Positions 8,152 through 16,074 of a stretch of 64,000 nucleotides of DNA are shown here, in pieces (position 1 is the first letter of the stretch; every line of letters starts with the position of its first letter). A program made the translations under genes and the position numbers. The stretch is from contig NZ_MJIG01000003.1 in assembly GCF_001940245.1 (NCBI RefSeq), forward strand, positions 1 to 64,000, in the 5' to 3' direction. Source of the DNA: Anaerostipes sp. 992a. Its GTDB lineage: Bacteria > Bacillota > Clostridia > Lachnospirales > Lachnospiraceae. Below the pieces are notes generated by a model. That model was not told where the DNA came from, made no database searches, and was given only the letters and a program-made list of their open reading frames with translations.

Positions 8152-8193
8152 GAGAAGAAGAGGTGAAGTCCATAGGATGCAGCTTCTTCTTTT
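8152..8193 (+). terminator. Weak intrinsic terminator after the parvulin gene
   Basis: GAAGAAG near 8154 pairs with CTTCTTC near 8183 across a long loop and is followed by TTTTG. A loose but plausible stop signal. Confidence 0.45.
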
Positions 8194-8198
8194 GCTTT

Positions 8199-8231
8199 AT
8201 TATATGAAATTATCTGAATTTCTTATATAAG
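8199..8231. repeat. Small dispersed palindromic repeat, copy a
   Basis: Imperfect palindrome whose right half on the minus strand reads TTATATAAGAAATTC. Related copies are at 19857-19896 and 54389-54424, with a half copy at 18129-18143. All lie between genes. Confidence 0.45.
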
Positions 8232-8266
8232 AAAGACCCTCTGGGGTTCATGAATGGGAGGTAACA

Positions 8267-8908
8267 ATGAAAGTAGAAAAAGAAAGTATGACATTATATG
8301 CAGTGACAGATCGTCATTGGCTGCGGGGAATGAAGCTAGCGGATCAGGTAGAGGATATCTGTAAAGCCGGAATTACTTTCCTGCAGCTTCGGGAAAAGGA
8401 ATTTACCCATGAAGAAATGGTAGCAGAGGCAAAGGAAATAAAGAAAATCGCAGAGAAATATCAGGTTCCTTTTGTGATCAATGATGACATCTATGCGGCC
8501 AAGGAAATCGATGCGGACGGTGTCCATATCGGGCAGAGCGACATGGCATATGAGCAGGCCAGAGCAATTTTGGGAAAGGAGAAAATTATTGGTGTTTCTG
8601 CAGGCAATTTAGAAGAAGCATTGGCAGCGCAGGAAGCAGGAGCAGATTATATCGGTGTAGGAGCAGTTTTCCATACGGATACCAAATCAGATACAAGAGC
8701 GGTTACCCATGAACAGCTTAAGGAAATTTGTGATCATATGACCATTCCGGTAGTGGCCATCGGAGGCATTGGTGAGGATAACGCACTGCAGTTAAAAGGA
8801 ACAGGGATTGATGGCATTGCGGTTATTTCTGCAATTTTTGCAAGTGATGATCCAGGAGCAGCAGCTTCCCGACTGAAAAAGCTGGCAGAGGGAATCACCA
8901 ATGAATGA
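8267..8908 (+). CDS. thiE: Thiamine-phosphate synthase
   Basis: 213 aa TIM barrel. It joins HMP-pyrophosphate and thiazole phosphate into thiamine phosphate. Motifs seen are LQLREKE, INDDIYAAKEIDADGVHIGQ, GVGAVFHTDTK and VAIGGI, matching the phosphate- and diphosphate-binding loops of ThiE. The ribosome site GGGAGG precedes ATG by 6 bases. The HAD phosphatase gene overlaps its end by 8 bases, so the two are translationally coupled. No TPP riboswitch was found in front of thiE itself. Confidence 0.93.
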   Translation: MKVEKESMTLYAVTDRHWLRGMKLADQVEDICKAGITFLQLREKEFTHEEMVAEAKEIKKIAEKYQVPFVINDDIYAAKEIDADGVHIGQSDMAYEQARAILGKEKIIGVSAGNLEEALAAQEAGADYIGVGAVFHTDTKSDTRAVTHEQLKEICDHMTIPVVAIGGIGEDNALQLKGTGIDGIAVISAIFASDDPGAAASRLKKLAEGITNE

Positions 8909-9536
8909 GAAGAAGTTAGTCATCTTTGATATGGATGGTACGTTATTGGATTCTATGCCATACTGGGAGCATTTGGGTAGAAATTATCTATTACAGAAGG
9001 GAATCGATGCCCCACCACAGTTGGAGGAGACGATAGAGACTATGACACTGAACGAGTCTGCAGAGTATTTTCGAGAGGTGTTTGGGCTTACCCTTTCCAG
9101 AGAAGAGATTATACGGGAAATAGGAAATCTTATGGATATGGCGTACCGTTTTGAGATTCCGGCCAAACGGGGAATGAAGAAATTGGTAAGGGAAGCAAAG
9201 GAGAAAGGCATGCAGGTGGTGGTCCTGACTACGTCCGATCAGAAGCTTGCGAAAGTTGCTTTGAAGCGGACCGGACTGCTTTCTTATTTTGATGCAGTTT
9301 ATACAGCGAATCAGTTTCATATGGGAAAAAATGGACCGGAGATTTATGAAAGGGTTTGTCAGCTGCATCACTGTGCGCCGGAGAAAACAGTGGTGTATGA
9401 GGATGCACTGTATGCAATAAAGGCAGCCAGAGAAGCTGGCTGCCATGTGATTGCAGTTTATGATCCATCGATGGAATCTGTCTGGGATCAAATCCGGTCC
9501 TTGTCAGAGGAACAGATTATTCATCATAAATGCTGA
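8901..9536 (+). CDS. HAD-superfamily phosphatase coupled to thiE
   Basis: 211 aa, subfamily I (helical cap). Motif [11 protein letters not shown], motif II VVLTTSD, motif III Lys in GKNGPEIYE, motif [12 protein letters not shown] are all present, so it should be active. It overlaps thiE by 8 bases and faces thiC, which suggests dephosphorylation of a thiamine intermediate such as thiamine phosphate or HMP phosphate. That role is inferred from position; a general sugar-phosphate phosphatase is the alternative. Its last 20 bases overlap the 3' end of thiC. Confidence 0.8.
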   Translation: MNEKKLVIFDMDGTLLDSMPYWEHLGRNYLLQKGIDAPPQLEETIETMTLNESAEYFREVFGLTLSREEIIREIGNLMDMAYRFEIPAKRGMKKLVREAKEKGMQVVVLTTSDQKLAKVALKRTGLLSYFDAVYTANQFHMGKNGPEIYERVCQLHHCAPEKTVVYEDALYAIKAAREAGCHVIAVYDPSMESVWDQIRSLSEEQIIHHKC

Positions 9537-10824
9537 CGATTTCTCCATCTAAGATACGATTCATATTTTTAACGGCACAGAAGTTACCGCACATGGAGCA
9601 GGTATCCTCTTTTTCTGGTTTTGCAGATGCGCGGTAAGCACGTGCTTTTTCCGGATCGATGGCAAGATCGAACATAGCTTCCCAATCCAGCTTTTTCCGT
9701 GCGATGCTCATCTTGGTATCCCAGTCGCGGGCACCAGGAAGTCCTTTAGCGATATCTGCTGCATGGGCAGCAATTCTGGTTGCGATAATACCCTCTTTTA
9801 CGTCATTTAAGTCTGGCAGGCGCAGGTGTTCTGCAGGAGTTACATAACATAAGAAGGAAGCTCCGTAGGTTGCTGCAATAGCACCGCCAATGGCAGAAGT
9901 GATATGGTCATATCCAGGAGCAATATCGGTAACCAAAGGTCCTAATACATAGAATGGGGCACCTTTGCAGATGGTTTGCTGGATTCTCATATTTGCCTCG
10001 ATCTGGTCTAATGGCATATGACCAGGACCTTCGATCATAACCTGAACATCCTTTTCCCATGCTCTCTTGGTCAGTTCTCCTAATGTGATCAATTCTTCAA
10101 TCTGGGAAATATCAGAAGCATCGTCCAGACATCCAGGACGGCAGGCATCCCCCAGGCTCATGGTTACGTCATATTTTCTGCAAATATCTAATACCCAGTC
10201 ATAATGTTCATAGAATGGGTTTTCTTTTCCTGTCATTTCCATCCATGCGAAGATAATAGAACCACCGCGGGAGACGATATTGGTCAGTCGTTTCATGTTC
10301 TTAAAACGTTTTGCAGTGTTTTTATTGATACCACAATGGATGGTCATAAAATCGACGCCATCTTTGGCATGCATCTCTACGATAGAAAGCCATTCTTCTG
10401 TTGTGATTTCTTTTAATGGTTTATGGTAGTAAACCACAGCATCGTAAATAGGAACCGTTCCGATGATCGCAGGACATTCGGATGTCAGCTTCTGACGGAA
10501 AAGCTGTGTCTTACCGAAAGAGCTTAAATCCATGATGGATTCTGCGCCCATGGCAACAGCATTATTTACTTTTTCTAATTCCATGTCCAGATCCACACAG
10601 TCACGGGAAGTGCCTAAGTTTACATTGATCTTGGTGCGAAGAGAAAAACCAACTCCGTTTGGATCCAGACTCTTATGTAACTTATTGGCAGGGATGACAA
10701 CTTGTCCTTTGGCTACCAGGTCCATTAGCTTCTGTGGATCCATGTGTTCTTTTTCAGCTACGATTTTCATTTCTTTGGTTAAGATGCCTTTTCTTGCGGC
10801 ATCCATCTGAGTGGAATATTCCAT
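9517..10824 (-). CDS. thiC: Phosphomethylpyrimidine synthase
   Basis: 435 aa radical SAM enzyme converting aminoimidazole ribotide to HMP phosphate. The C-terminal cluster-binding motif CSMCGNFC is intact. [12 protein letters not shown] and [11 protein letters not shown] are typical of ThiC. The length fits the shorter Firmicute form without the proteobacterial N-terminal extension. It is transcribed from a consensus promoter and a TPP riboswitch on the minus strand. The end runs 20 bases into the converging HAD gene with no terminator between. Confidence 0.96.
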   Translation of the reverse strand: MEYSTQMDAARKGILTKEMKIVAEKEHMDPQKLMDLVAKGQVVIPANKLHKSLDPNGVGFSLRTKINVNLGTSRDCVDLDMELEKVNNAVAMGAESIMDLSSFGKTQLFRQKLTSECPAIIGTVPIYDAVVYYHKPLKEITTEEWLSIVEMHAKDGVDFMTIHCGINKNTAKRFKNMKRLTNIVSRGGSIIFAWMEMTGKENPFYEHYDWVLDICRKYDVTMSLGDACRPGCLDDASDISQIEELITLGELTKRAWEKDVQVMIEGPGHMPLDQIEANMRIQQTICKGAPFYVLGPLVTDIAPGYDHITSAIGGAIAATYGASFLCYVTPAEHLRLPDLNDVKEGIIATRIAAHAADIAKGLPGARDWDTKMSIARKKLDWEAMFDLAIDPEKARAYRASAKPEKEDTCSMCGNFCAVKNMNRILDGEIVSIYDE

Positions 10825-10910
10825 AAAAAAACCTCCTTAAATCATAATATAAAGAGGGGATAGAGAGTATTGACTTGATTGTAGAATTTATAATAAAAAG
10901 GTATTATATC

Positions 10911-10987
10911 TCCCTACGCCGGCATTATCCGTATCAGGTCATGGGTCGGATCAAATCCCTCTCAGCCGTCCTTGGACAGCTCCCCAG
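10911..10987 (-). promoter_or_regulatory. TPP riboswitch (THI element) controlling thiC
   Basis: Read on the minus strand it has the conserved TPP aptamer parts in order: GGGGAGC, GGCTGAGAGGG, GACCCATGACCTGAT, GGATAATGCCGGCGTAGGGA. It lies 87 bases before the thiC start. The expression platform is in 10825-10910; a clear terminator was not resolved, so control may be translational. Confidence 0.95.
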
Positions 10988-11003
10988 ATAAATAACTAAG
11001 ATG

Positions 11004-11032
11004 ATTATAAAAAATTGTAGTATTTTTGTCAA
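11004..11032 (-). promoter_or_regulatory. Consensus sigma-A promoter of thiC
   Basis: On the minus strand: TTGACA (11032-11027), 17-base spacer, TATAAT (11009-11004), just upstream of the TPP riboswitch. Confidence 0.85.
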
Positions 11033-11038
11033 GAAATA

Positions 11039-11069
11039 AGAATAGTTTTCCTTCAAACTGCACAAACTA
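11039..11069 (+). promoter_or_regulatory. Putative sigma-G promoter of spoVAD-spoVAE
   Basis: AGAATA (11039-11044), 18-base spacer, CAAACTA (11063-11069), close to the sigma-G pattern TGAATA/CATACTA. It sits 24 bases before the spoVAD start, as expected for an independent forespore unit. Confidence 0.5.
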
Positions 11070-11092
11070 TTCCCAGTACGAGGAAAGGGGAA

Positions 11093-12112
11093 ATGCAGAT
11101 GGGAGAATTTCTTGGCAGACAAAGTGTTCAGTTTGACAATCCACCCTATTTGCTGGCAGCTTCTTCTATCGTGGGAAAGAAGGAGAGCGAAGGTCCATTG
11201 GGAAGTCTGTTTGATGAGATTATCGAGGATCCAATGGCGGGACAGGATAATTGGGAGGAAGGAGAAAGTGAATTTGTAAGAAGAGCCATTCAGCTGGCAA
11301 TTACAAAGGCAGGACTTAAGAATTCTGATATTCGATATCTGTTTGCAGGAGATTTGCTGGGACAGCTGATCGCTACTTCGTTTGGAGTGAAGGATTTTGA
11401 AATCCCATTGTTTGGAATCTATGGGGCCTGCTCCAGTGCGGGAGAAGGTATTTCGCTGGCCGCTATGATGGTGGCAGCAGGGTATGCCGATCATGCAGTG
11501 GCCGCCTCCTCCAGTCATTTTGGAAGCGCAGAGAAGCAGTTTCGGTTTCCTTTAGAATATGGAAATCAGCGTCCGCTCTCTTCCACCTGGACGGTAACAG
11601 GAAGTGGAGCTTTTGTGGTTTCCACGAGAAAGAGCCAGATAAAGATTGGAGGAATCACCACTGGAAAGATTGTGGATTATGGTATTAAGGATTCTATGAA
11701 TATGGGTGCAGCCATGGCACCGGCAGCGGCCCAGGTGATCTATCAGCATTTGCAGGATTTTAAAAGAAATCCGGAGGATTATGACAAGATTATTACGGGA
11801 GATCTGGGAACGATCGGTCAGGAGATTCTCATCCGTCTGCTGAAAGAAAATGGCTATGATATTTCAAAACAGCATATGGACTGCGGGATTGAAATCTATT
11901 CGTCGGAGGATCAAGATACCAATGCGGGAGGATCTGGTTGTGCCTGCAGTGCTGTTACCTTATCTTCTCTGGTTGTGCCTAAAATATGCAATGGTCAGTG
12001 GAAAAGAGTACTGTTTGTTCCGACAGGGGCACTTTTATCAACGGTAAGCTTTAATGAAGGACAGAGCGTACCAGGAATTGCCCATGGCGTTTTATTGGAA
12101 AGGAGCATATGA
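11093..12112 (+). CDS. spoVAD: Stage V sporulation protein AD
   Basis: 339 aa thiolase-fold protein that binds dipicolinic acid in the SpoVA system. Family segments include GRQSVQFDNPPYLLA, GPLGSLFD, the Cys-containing GIYGACSSAGEGISLAAMMVAAG, GSGAFVV and TGDLGTIGQE. ATG 11093 or ATG 11099 may be the start; the ribosome site AGGAAAGGGG suits either. spoVAE overlaps the stop by 4 bases (ATGA). Unlike in the usual order, spoVAC is not directly upstream. Confidence 0.94.
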   Translation: MQMGEFLGRQSVQFDNPPYLLAASSIVGKKESEGPLGSLFDEIIEDPMAGQDNWEEGESEFVRRAIQLAITKAGLKNSDIRYLFAGDLLGQLIATSFGVKDFEIPLFGIYGACSSAGEGISLAAMMVAAGYADHAVAASSSHFGSAEKQFRFPLEYGNQRPLSSTWTVTGSGAFVVSTRKSQIKIGGITTGKIVDYGIKDSMNMGAAMAPAAAQVIYQHLQDFKRNPEDYDKIITGDLGTIGQEILIRLLKENGYDISKQHMDCGIEIYSSEDQDTNAGGSGCACSAVTLSSLVVPKICNGQWKRVLFVPTGALLSTVSFNEGQSVPGIAHGVLLERSI

Positions 12113-12468
12113 TGGAATATTGGAAGGCATTTTTCGTAGGTGGAATCATATGTGTCATTGTACAGATTTTCATGGAAAAGACCAAGCTTATGCCGGGGAG
12201 AATCATGGTATTACTTGTAATTGCAGGTGCAGTGTTAGGAGCACTTGGTATTTATGAAAGGCTGGAAAGCTTTGGTGGATGCGGTGCGACAGTGCCGTTG
12301 TCTGGTTTTGGTTATAATCTGTGGAAGGGAATCAAGGAAGCTGTGGATCAGGATGGATTTTTGGGGCTTTTTCGTGGAGGACTGAAAGCAGCTGCAGTAG
12401 GAACCTCAGCGGCACTTATTTTTTCGTATCTTGCCTCTTTGATTTTCCAGCCAAAGATGAAGGAATAA
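12109..12468 (+). CDS. spoVAE: Stage V sporulation protein AE
   Basis: 119 aa, three or four predicted helices. It contains GGCGATVPLSGFGYNLWKG, the SpoVAE/SpoVAC signature. It is translationally coupled to spoVAD by ATGA and ends before a strong bidirectional terminator. It is the membrane partner of SpoVAD in dipicolinate movement. Confidence 0.92.
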   Translation: MMEYWKAFFVGGIICVIVQIFMEKTKLMPGRIMVLLVIAGAVLGALGIYERLESFGGCGATVPLSGFGYNLWKGIKEAVDQDGFLGLFRGGLKAAAVGTSAALIFSYLASLIFQPKMKE

Positions 12469-12524
12469 TATGTCCTATATTCAAGTAATTTGGTTTTTAC
12501 CGGATTGCTTTTTATATAGATACA

Positions 12525-12558
12525 AAAAGAAGGAGCTGCCTAATCAGCTCCTTCTTTT
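12525..12558. terminator. Bidirectional terminator between spoVAE and the PBP gene
   Basis: Perfect 14-bp stem AAAAGAAGGAGCTG / CAGCTCCTTCTTTT with a 6-base loop. A-rich on the left and T-rich on the right, it serves both converging genes. Confidence 0.9.
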
Positions 12559-12562
12559 ATAT

Positions 12563-14863
12563 TTAATCCTGTGTCTCTTTTTGTGAATGTGAATGGAAGG
12601 TACAGCGACGGTCAGTCATATATCTTTTTGGAAGTATATATCTGGAATCGGCTGTTTCCTGATCAATATCGGGAAGAACAAGATAGATCTTTCTGATATA
12701 GTCCTCTTTTGGACAATCATTACTGATGAGCATACCAGATTTTTTACATATCGTAACTTCAACATGTGTGTTACAGGTAGTGGTAGGAACGGTATCAGTG
12801 GTAAAATATTCGGTTCTTGTACGGTCTCCACGTGGGTCCTGATCACAAATAGATGATACAGCCAGCTTTCCAGATTCCTGACATATAGTAGCAGTTACCA
12901 GATTTGATGGCTTGGAGAAGGAAGACGAAGTACTATTAGGATCCATTTCCTTCATAATCTTTGTCCAGATTTGCTTTTCTGTGTCATTGGATTCAAAGGA
13001 ATGCTGATCTGCATATCCCAGCCATAAAGTCCCCGTCATATTTGGAGTATATCCAGTGCACCAATAGTCGGTTTTCTCCTGATTGCTGCCGGAAATCTGG
13101 ATCAGATTGGAGAAATCCGGGTTGGTAGAGGCATCACTTAACGCATCGGTAATCAAAAATGCAGTGGATGGATGGATCGTCTTCTTGGAACAGGATTCCT
13201 GTTCGATCAAAATCTGGTTATTTTTATCGCAAACTCGGGTATACATAATCGGATCAGAGGTATAGCCGGAATTACCTAAGGTGCTGACTGCCTGGGTTAC
13301 TTCTAAATTGGTTACGCCGTTGATCAGACTTCCAGAGCAGATGGATTGCTGGACATCGGTAATGGTATTGCCGTTGGAATCCAGTGTGGATTCCGTTAAA
13401 TGCTGAAAACCAAGGTTCGTCAGGTACTGGTAAGAAACAGGAGCTGTGACATCTGTCTGTGCTCTGGCTGCAATAATATTCATTTCGTTGGACATCGCTT
13501 CCCGGATGGTGGTAATGCCATCATAGATGCCATCTTTGGATTCAACTTCCTTTTTATTGTCCAGATATTGGTAAGGAGAGTCATCATAGGTGGATGCCAG
13601 GGTCAAAGTACCAGTATCCAGTCCGGGAAGATAAGTAGCAAGCACATGAAAAAGTGTACCAGGCTGCCTTGTATCCTCTGTTGGCTGATTGATCAGGAAG
13701 TTCTTCTGATTGCGTCCACCGATCATGACCTGAACCTGACCAGTGGATTGTTCGATTAGAGTAAAGCTGGATTGGGCATCCTTAGCTTCACCCGAATAAT
13801 AACTACTGTTGTTTAAAATAGTTTCGGCTTTAGCCTGCAGTGCTGTATTCTGGGTAGTATAGATGTGCAGATTACCAGAAATCAGCAGTGTATAAAACTT
13901 AGTAGCATTTATATTATATTTTTCTTTTAAATCGCTAAAAAGATTCTCCAAAGCTGCTTCAGAAAAAGAGGATAGGGAAGAAAGCTTTGTTTTTGAAGCG
14001 GAAAGTTCACTGTAAGAATCCTCTTTTAATGCTGCTCTCATATTTTTTTCAGTAATATAGCCTTGTTCTTCCATGCTTTCCAATATCAGAAGACGGCGGG
14101 ATTTGTTCTGATCCATATGAGTCAATGGATCGTATTCATAAGGATCTGAAATCATAGCAGTCAGAATGGTACATTCGGACAAAGTAAGCTCCGAAACATC
14201 TTTGTTAAAATAGGCTTTGGAAGCAGCATTCACACCGATGATGCCGTTGGAAAAGCTTATGGTATTCAGATAGTATTCCAGTATCTGGGGCTTGGATGCA
14301 TTTTTTTCCAGAGAGATGGATTTAAAATGCAGGCGCAGACCATATTCCAGGCGGCTGAAGAAGTTGTTGTTGGTCTGAAAATCCGGATCCAGATTTTCAA
14401 TCAGCTGTTCGGTGATCAGACTGCTGTTTCCGTAGATGTTTTCTTTTGTGAATCCATCCAGGATACTATTGATTATGCTATAGCCATCAATTCCATCATG
14501 AGAATAGAATTCCGGATCTTCAATGGCAATGATTGCATTCTGCAGATCTTGTGGAATTCTGTTCAATGAAGTGTATTCCTGTTGGAAATACGAGTTGTCC
14601 ATAGAAAGAATCTGTTCTCCTTGATTATCGTATAGGATGGAGAGAGATTCTGGTATCTTTAGGGATTCAATAGTTACAGGCGGTGTATCATGGTAAAGAG
14701 CCTGCATAAATCCAAGTGTAAGACCACAGAAGGCTAAAAAAATGGCAAGAAAGCCAATCAAAACTGTCTTAAATAGAAAAAGATAGACTTTTCCTTTTCT
14801 GCGCATCGTGTAAAACGTAAGTGCTTTTTTCTTTTTGGACACTGATTTTTCATTAAAGTTCAT
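12563..14863 (-). CDS. Class A penicillin-binding protein homologue with degenerate active sites
   Basis: 766 aa: cytoplasmic basic tail, one membrane helix (27-52), GT51-like domain (about 75-260), transpeptidase-like domain (about 360-620) and a Cys-rich C-terminal region. In the GT domain the first catalytic Glu is kept (IEDPEFYSHDG, Glu115). The GGSTITQQ motif reads GNSSLITEQ, and the RKxxE segment at 173-180 lacks the Arg, Lys and Glu. In the transpeptidase the SxxK site reads TLFH (403-406), SxN reads EMN, and KTG is missing around 591-599. The fold looks kept but both activities look lost, so a scaffold or regulatory role is inferred. It has its own sigma-A promoter. Confidence 0.82.
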   Translation of the reverse strand: MNFNEKSVSKKKKALTFYTMRRKGKVYLFLFKTVLIGFLAIFLAFCGLTLGFMQALYHDTPPVTIESLKIPESLSILYDNQGEQILSMDNSYFQQEYTSLNRIPQDLQNAIIAIEDPEFYSHDGIDGYSIINSILDGFTKENIYGNSSLITEQLIENLDPDFQTNNNFFSRLEYGLRLHFKSISLEKNASKPQILEYYLNTISFSNGIIGVNAASKAYFNKDVSELTLSECTILTAMISDPYEYDPLTHMDQNKSRRLLILESMEEQGYITEKNMRAALKEDSYSELSASKTKLSSLSSFSEAALENLFSDLKEKYNINATKFYTLLISGNLHIYTTQNTALQAKAETILNNSSYYSGEAKDAQSSFTLIEQSTGQVQVMIGGRNQKNFLINQPTEDTRQPGTLFHVLATYLPGLDTGTLTLASTYDDSPYQYLDNKKEVESKDGIYDGITTIREAMSNEMNIIAARAQTDVTAPVSYQYLTNLGFQHLTESTLDSNGNTITDVQQSICSGSLINGVTNLEVTQAVSTLGNSGYTSDPIMYTRVCDKNNQILIEQESCSKKTIHPSTAFLITDALSDASTNPDFSNLIQISGSNQEKTDYWCTGYTPNMTGTLWLGYADQHSFESNDTEKQIWTKIMKEMDPNSTSSSFSKPSNLVTATICQESGKLAVSSICDQDPRGDRTRTEYFTTDTVPTTTCNTHVEVTICKKSGMLISNDCPKEDYIRKIYLVLPDIDQETADSRYILPKRYMTDRRCTFHSHSQKETQD

Positions 14864-14907
14864 ATGCGTCCTCCTTAAATGGTAACGAAAAATTCTGTTC
14901 GTTGATA

Positions 14908-14936
14908 ATTATAACAAACACATGGGAATTAGTAAA
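14908..14936 (-). promoter_or_regulatory. Sigma-A-type promoter of the PBP-like gene
   Basis: On the minus strand: TTTACT, 17-base spacer, TATAAT, 45 bases before the start codon, which has AAGGAGG in front. Confidence 0.65.
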
Positions 14937-14945
14937 TAAAAAGGC

Positions 14946-14974
14946 TTTTAAGAAAAAAATGAATATGTTATAAT
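14946..14974 (+). promoter_or_regulatory. Sigma-A-type promoter, divergent from the PBP gene
   Basis: TTTTAA (14946-14951), 17-base spacer, TATAAT (14969-14974), 53 bases before the small DUF6514-like gene. Confidence 0.55.
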
Positions 14975-15026
14975 ATGTTTATATTTACAAAATTCGACAA
15001 AAATAGGGCGTAAGGGGGAGGTAAAG

Positions 15027-15314
15027 GTGAAAAAACTGTATTTGATTGGAAGTAAAGAATTCCAATCTAGAAATCAACAGGATTTTATTGTATATTATTA
15101 TATGCATATGAATGAAGAAGAAGGAATCTATGGGATACGACTGGAGCAGAGGTTTATAAAGAACTTCAGAGAGATTGAATATGCAGAAGAAAAAGGAGTG
15201 ACGGAGTCACGAGAAGTGGCAGAAGCACTGGCCAGATATTTGATCGACTATGAAGTGATGCCGGTGGCATTGCCAGAGACGATTGATGGATTCTTCGATG
15301 GAACAGAGGAATAA
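15027..15314 (+). CDS. Small DUF6514-like protein
   Basis: 95 aa, no signal peptide or membrane helix. The pattern YGIRLEQRFI ... VTESREVAEALARYLIDYEVMPVALPE resembles small Clostridial proteins grouped as DUF6514, whose function is unknown. It starts 7 bases after GGGGGAGG. The YigZ gene follows 10 bases after its stop, so they are probably co-transcribed. Confidence 0.6.
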   Translation: MKKLYLIGSKEFQSRNQQDFIVYYYMHMNEEEGIYGIRLEQRFIKNFREIEYAEEKGVTESREVAEALARYLIDYEVMPVALPETIDGFFDGTEE

Positions 15315-15324
15315 GGTGAAGAGA

Positions 15325-15975
15325 ATGTTAGAGACATATCGTACAATTTATTGCGATGGAACGGATGAGATCGTGGAGAAGAAGTCCAGATTTATTGCGC
15401 ATATTGGGTTGGCAGAGACAGAGGAGGAGGCACTTGCCTTCGTGGAACGGATAAAAAAGAGGTATTGGGATGCCAGACATAACTGTTATGCTTTTCGTAT
15501 AGGGACGGATCGTGTTTTGGAACGCTGCAGCGACGATGGAGAACCAAGTGGAACTGCCGGAAAGCCAATGCTGGAGGTATTAGTAGGGCAAGGACTGTAT
15601 AACACAGTGGCTGTAGTGACCAGATATTTTGGTGGAACTCTTTTGGGAACCGGGGGACTGGTAAGAGCTTATACAAAAAGCACGCAGGCAGGGATTGATG
15701 CCAGCGTGGTTGTAGAGAAAAAGCTGGGACATATGCTGGAAGTGGTCTGTGATTATTCCTTCTTGGGAAAGGTGCAGTACATTGCAGCAACACAGAAGAT
15801 CCACATTGCAGATGTGCAATATACAGATTGTGTGACAGCAGTGCTCATGGTACCTTCTGATCAGCGGGAATCCTTAAAGAAGAAGCTGGTAGAAGCCTCC
15901 AATGGAGCAGCAAAGCTGACAGAAGGAGACGAGGTATATTATGGTATCGTAGATGGAGAACTGGTGACTTTTTAA
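15325..15975 (+). CDS. YigZ/IMPACT family protein
   Basis: 216 aa from ATG 15325, chosen because it is preceded by AAGGTGAAGAG and begins at the conserved region; an upstream in-frame ATG at 15283 would overlap the previous gene by 32 bases. The UPF0029 N-terminal domain has KKSRFIAHI, DARHNCYAFRIG, CSDDGEPSGTAGKPML and VTRYFGGTLLGTGGLVRAY. A ferredoxin-like C-terminal domain follows. The family is related to eukaryotic IMPACT; its bacterial role is not settled. Confidence 0.9.
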   Translation: MLETYRTIYCDGTDEIVEKKSRFIAHIGLAETEEEALAFVERIKKRYWDARHNCYAFRIGTDRVLERCSDDGEPSGTAGKPMLEVLVGQGLYNTVAVVTRYFGGTLLGTGGLVRAYTKSTQAGIDASVVVEKKLGHMLEVVCDYSFLGKVQYIAATQKIHIADVQYTDCVTAVLMVPSDQRESLKKKLVEASNGAAKLTEGDEVYYGIVDGELVTF

Positions 15976-15998
15976 TCCAGAAATGTCGCTGATAGAAA

Positions 15999-16027
15999 TT
16001 GAATAATCATTTTTGGTATGATATAAT
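15999..16027 (+). promoter_or_regulatory. Sigma-A promoter of the PfkB-like gene
   Basis: TTGAAT (15999-16004), 17-base spacer, TATAAT (16022-16027). Confidence 0.75.
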
Positions 16028-16074
16028 GAAGAAACAGTAAGTAAGGACAGAACAATAGCAAAGGGGTAAAGACT

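Noticed and set aside
8160-8266. Possible TPP riboswitch before thiE
   Set aside because: None of the conserved aptamer segments (CTGAGA, GATAATGC) is present; only small hairpins are seen.
8991-9491. 166-codon minus-strand frame inside the HAD gene
   Set aside because: It mirrors a well-supported HAD phosphatase with all four motifs.
10934-11518. 194-codon minus-strand frame across the thiC leader and spoVAD start
   Set aside because: It runs through the TPP riboswitch and promoter and lies opposite spoVAD.
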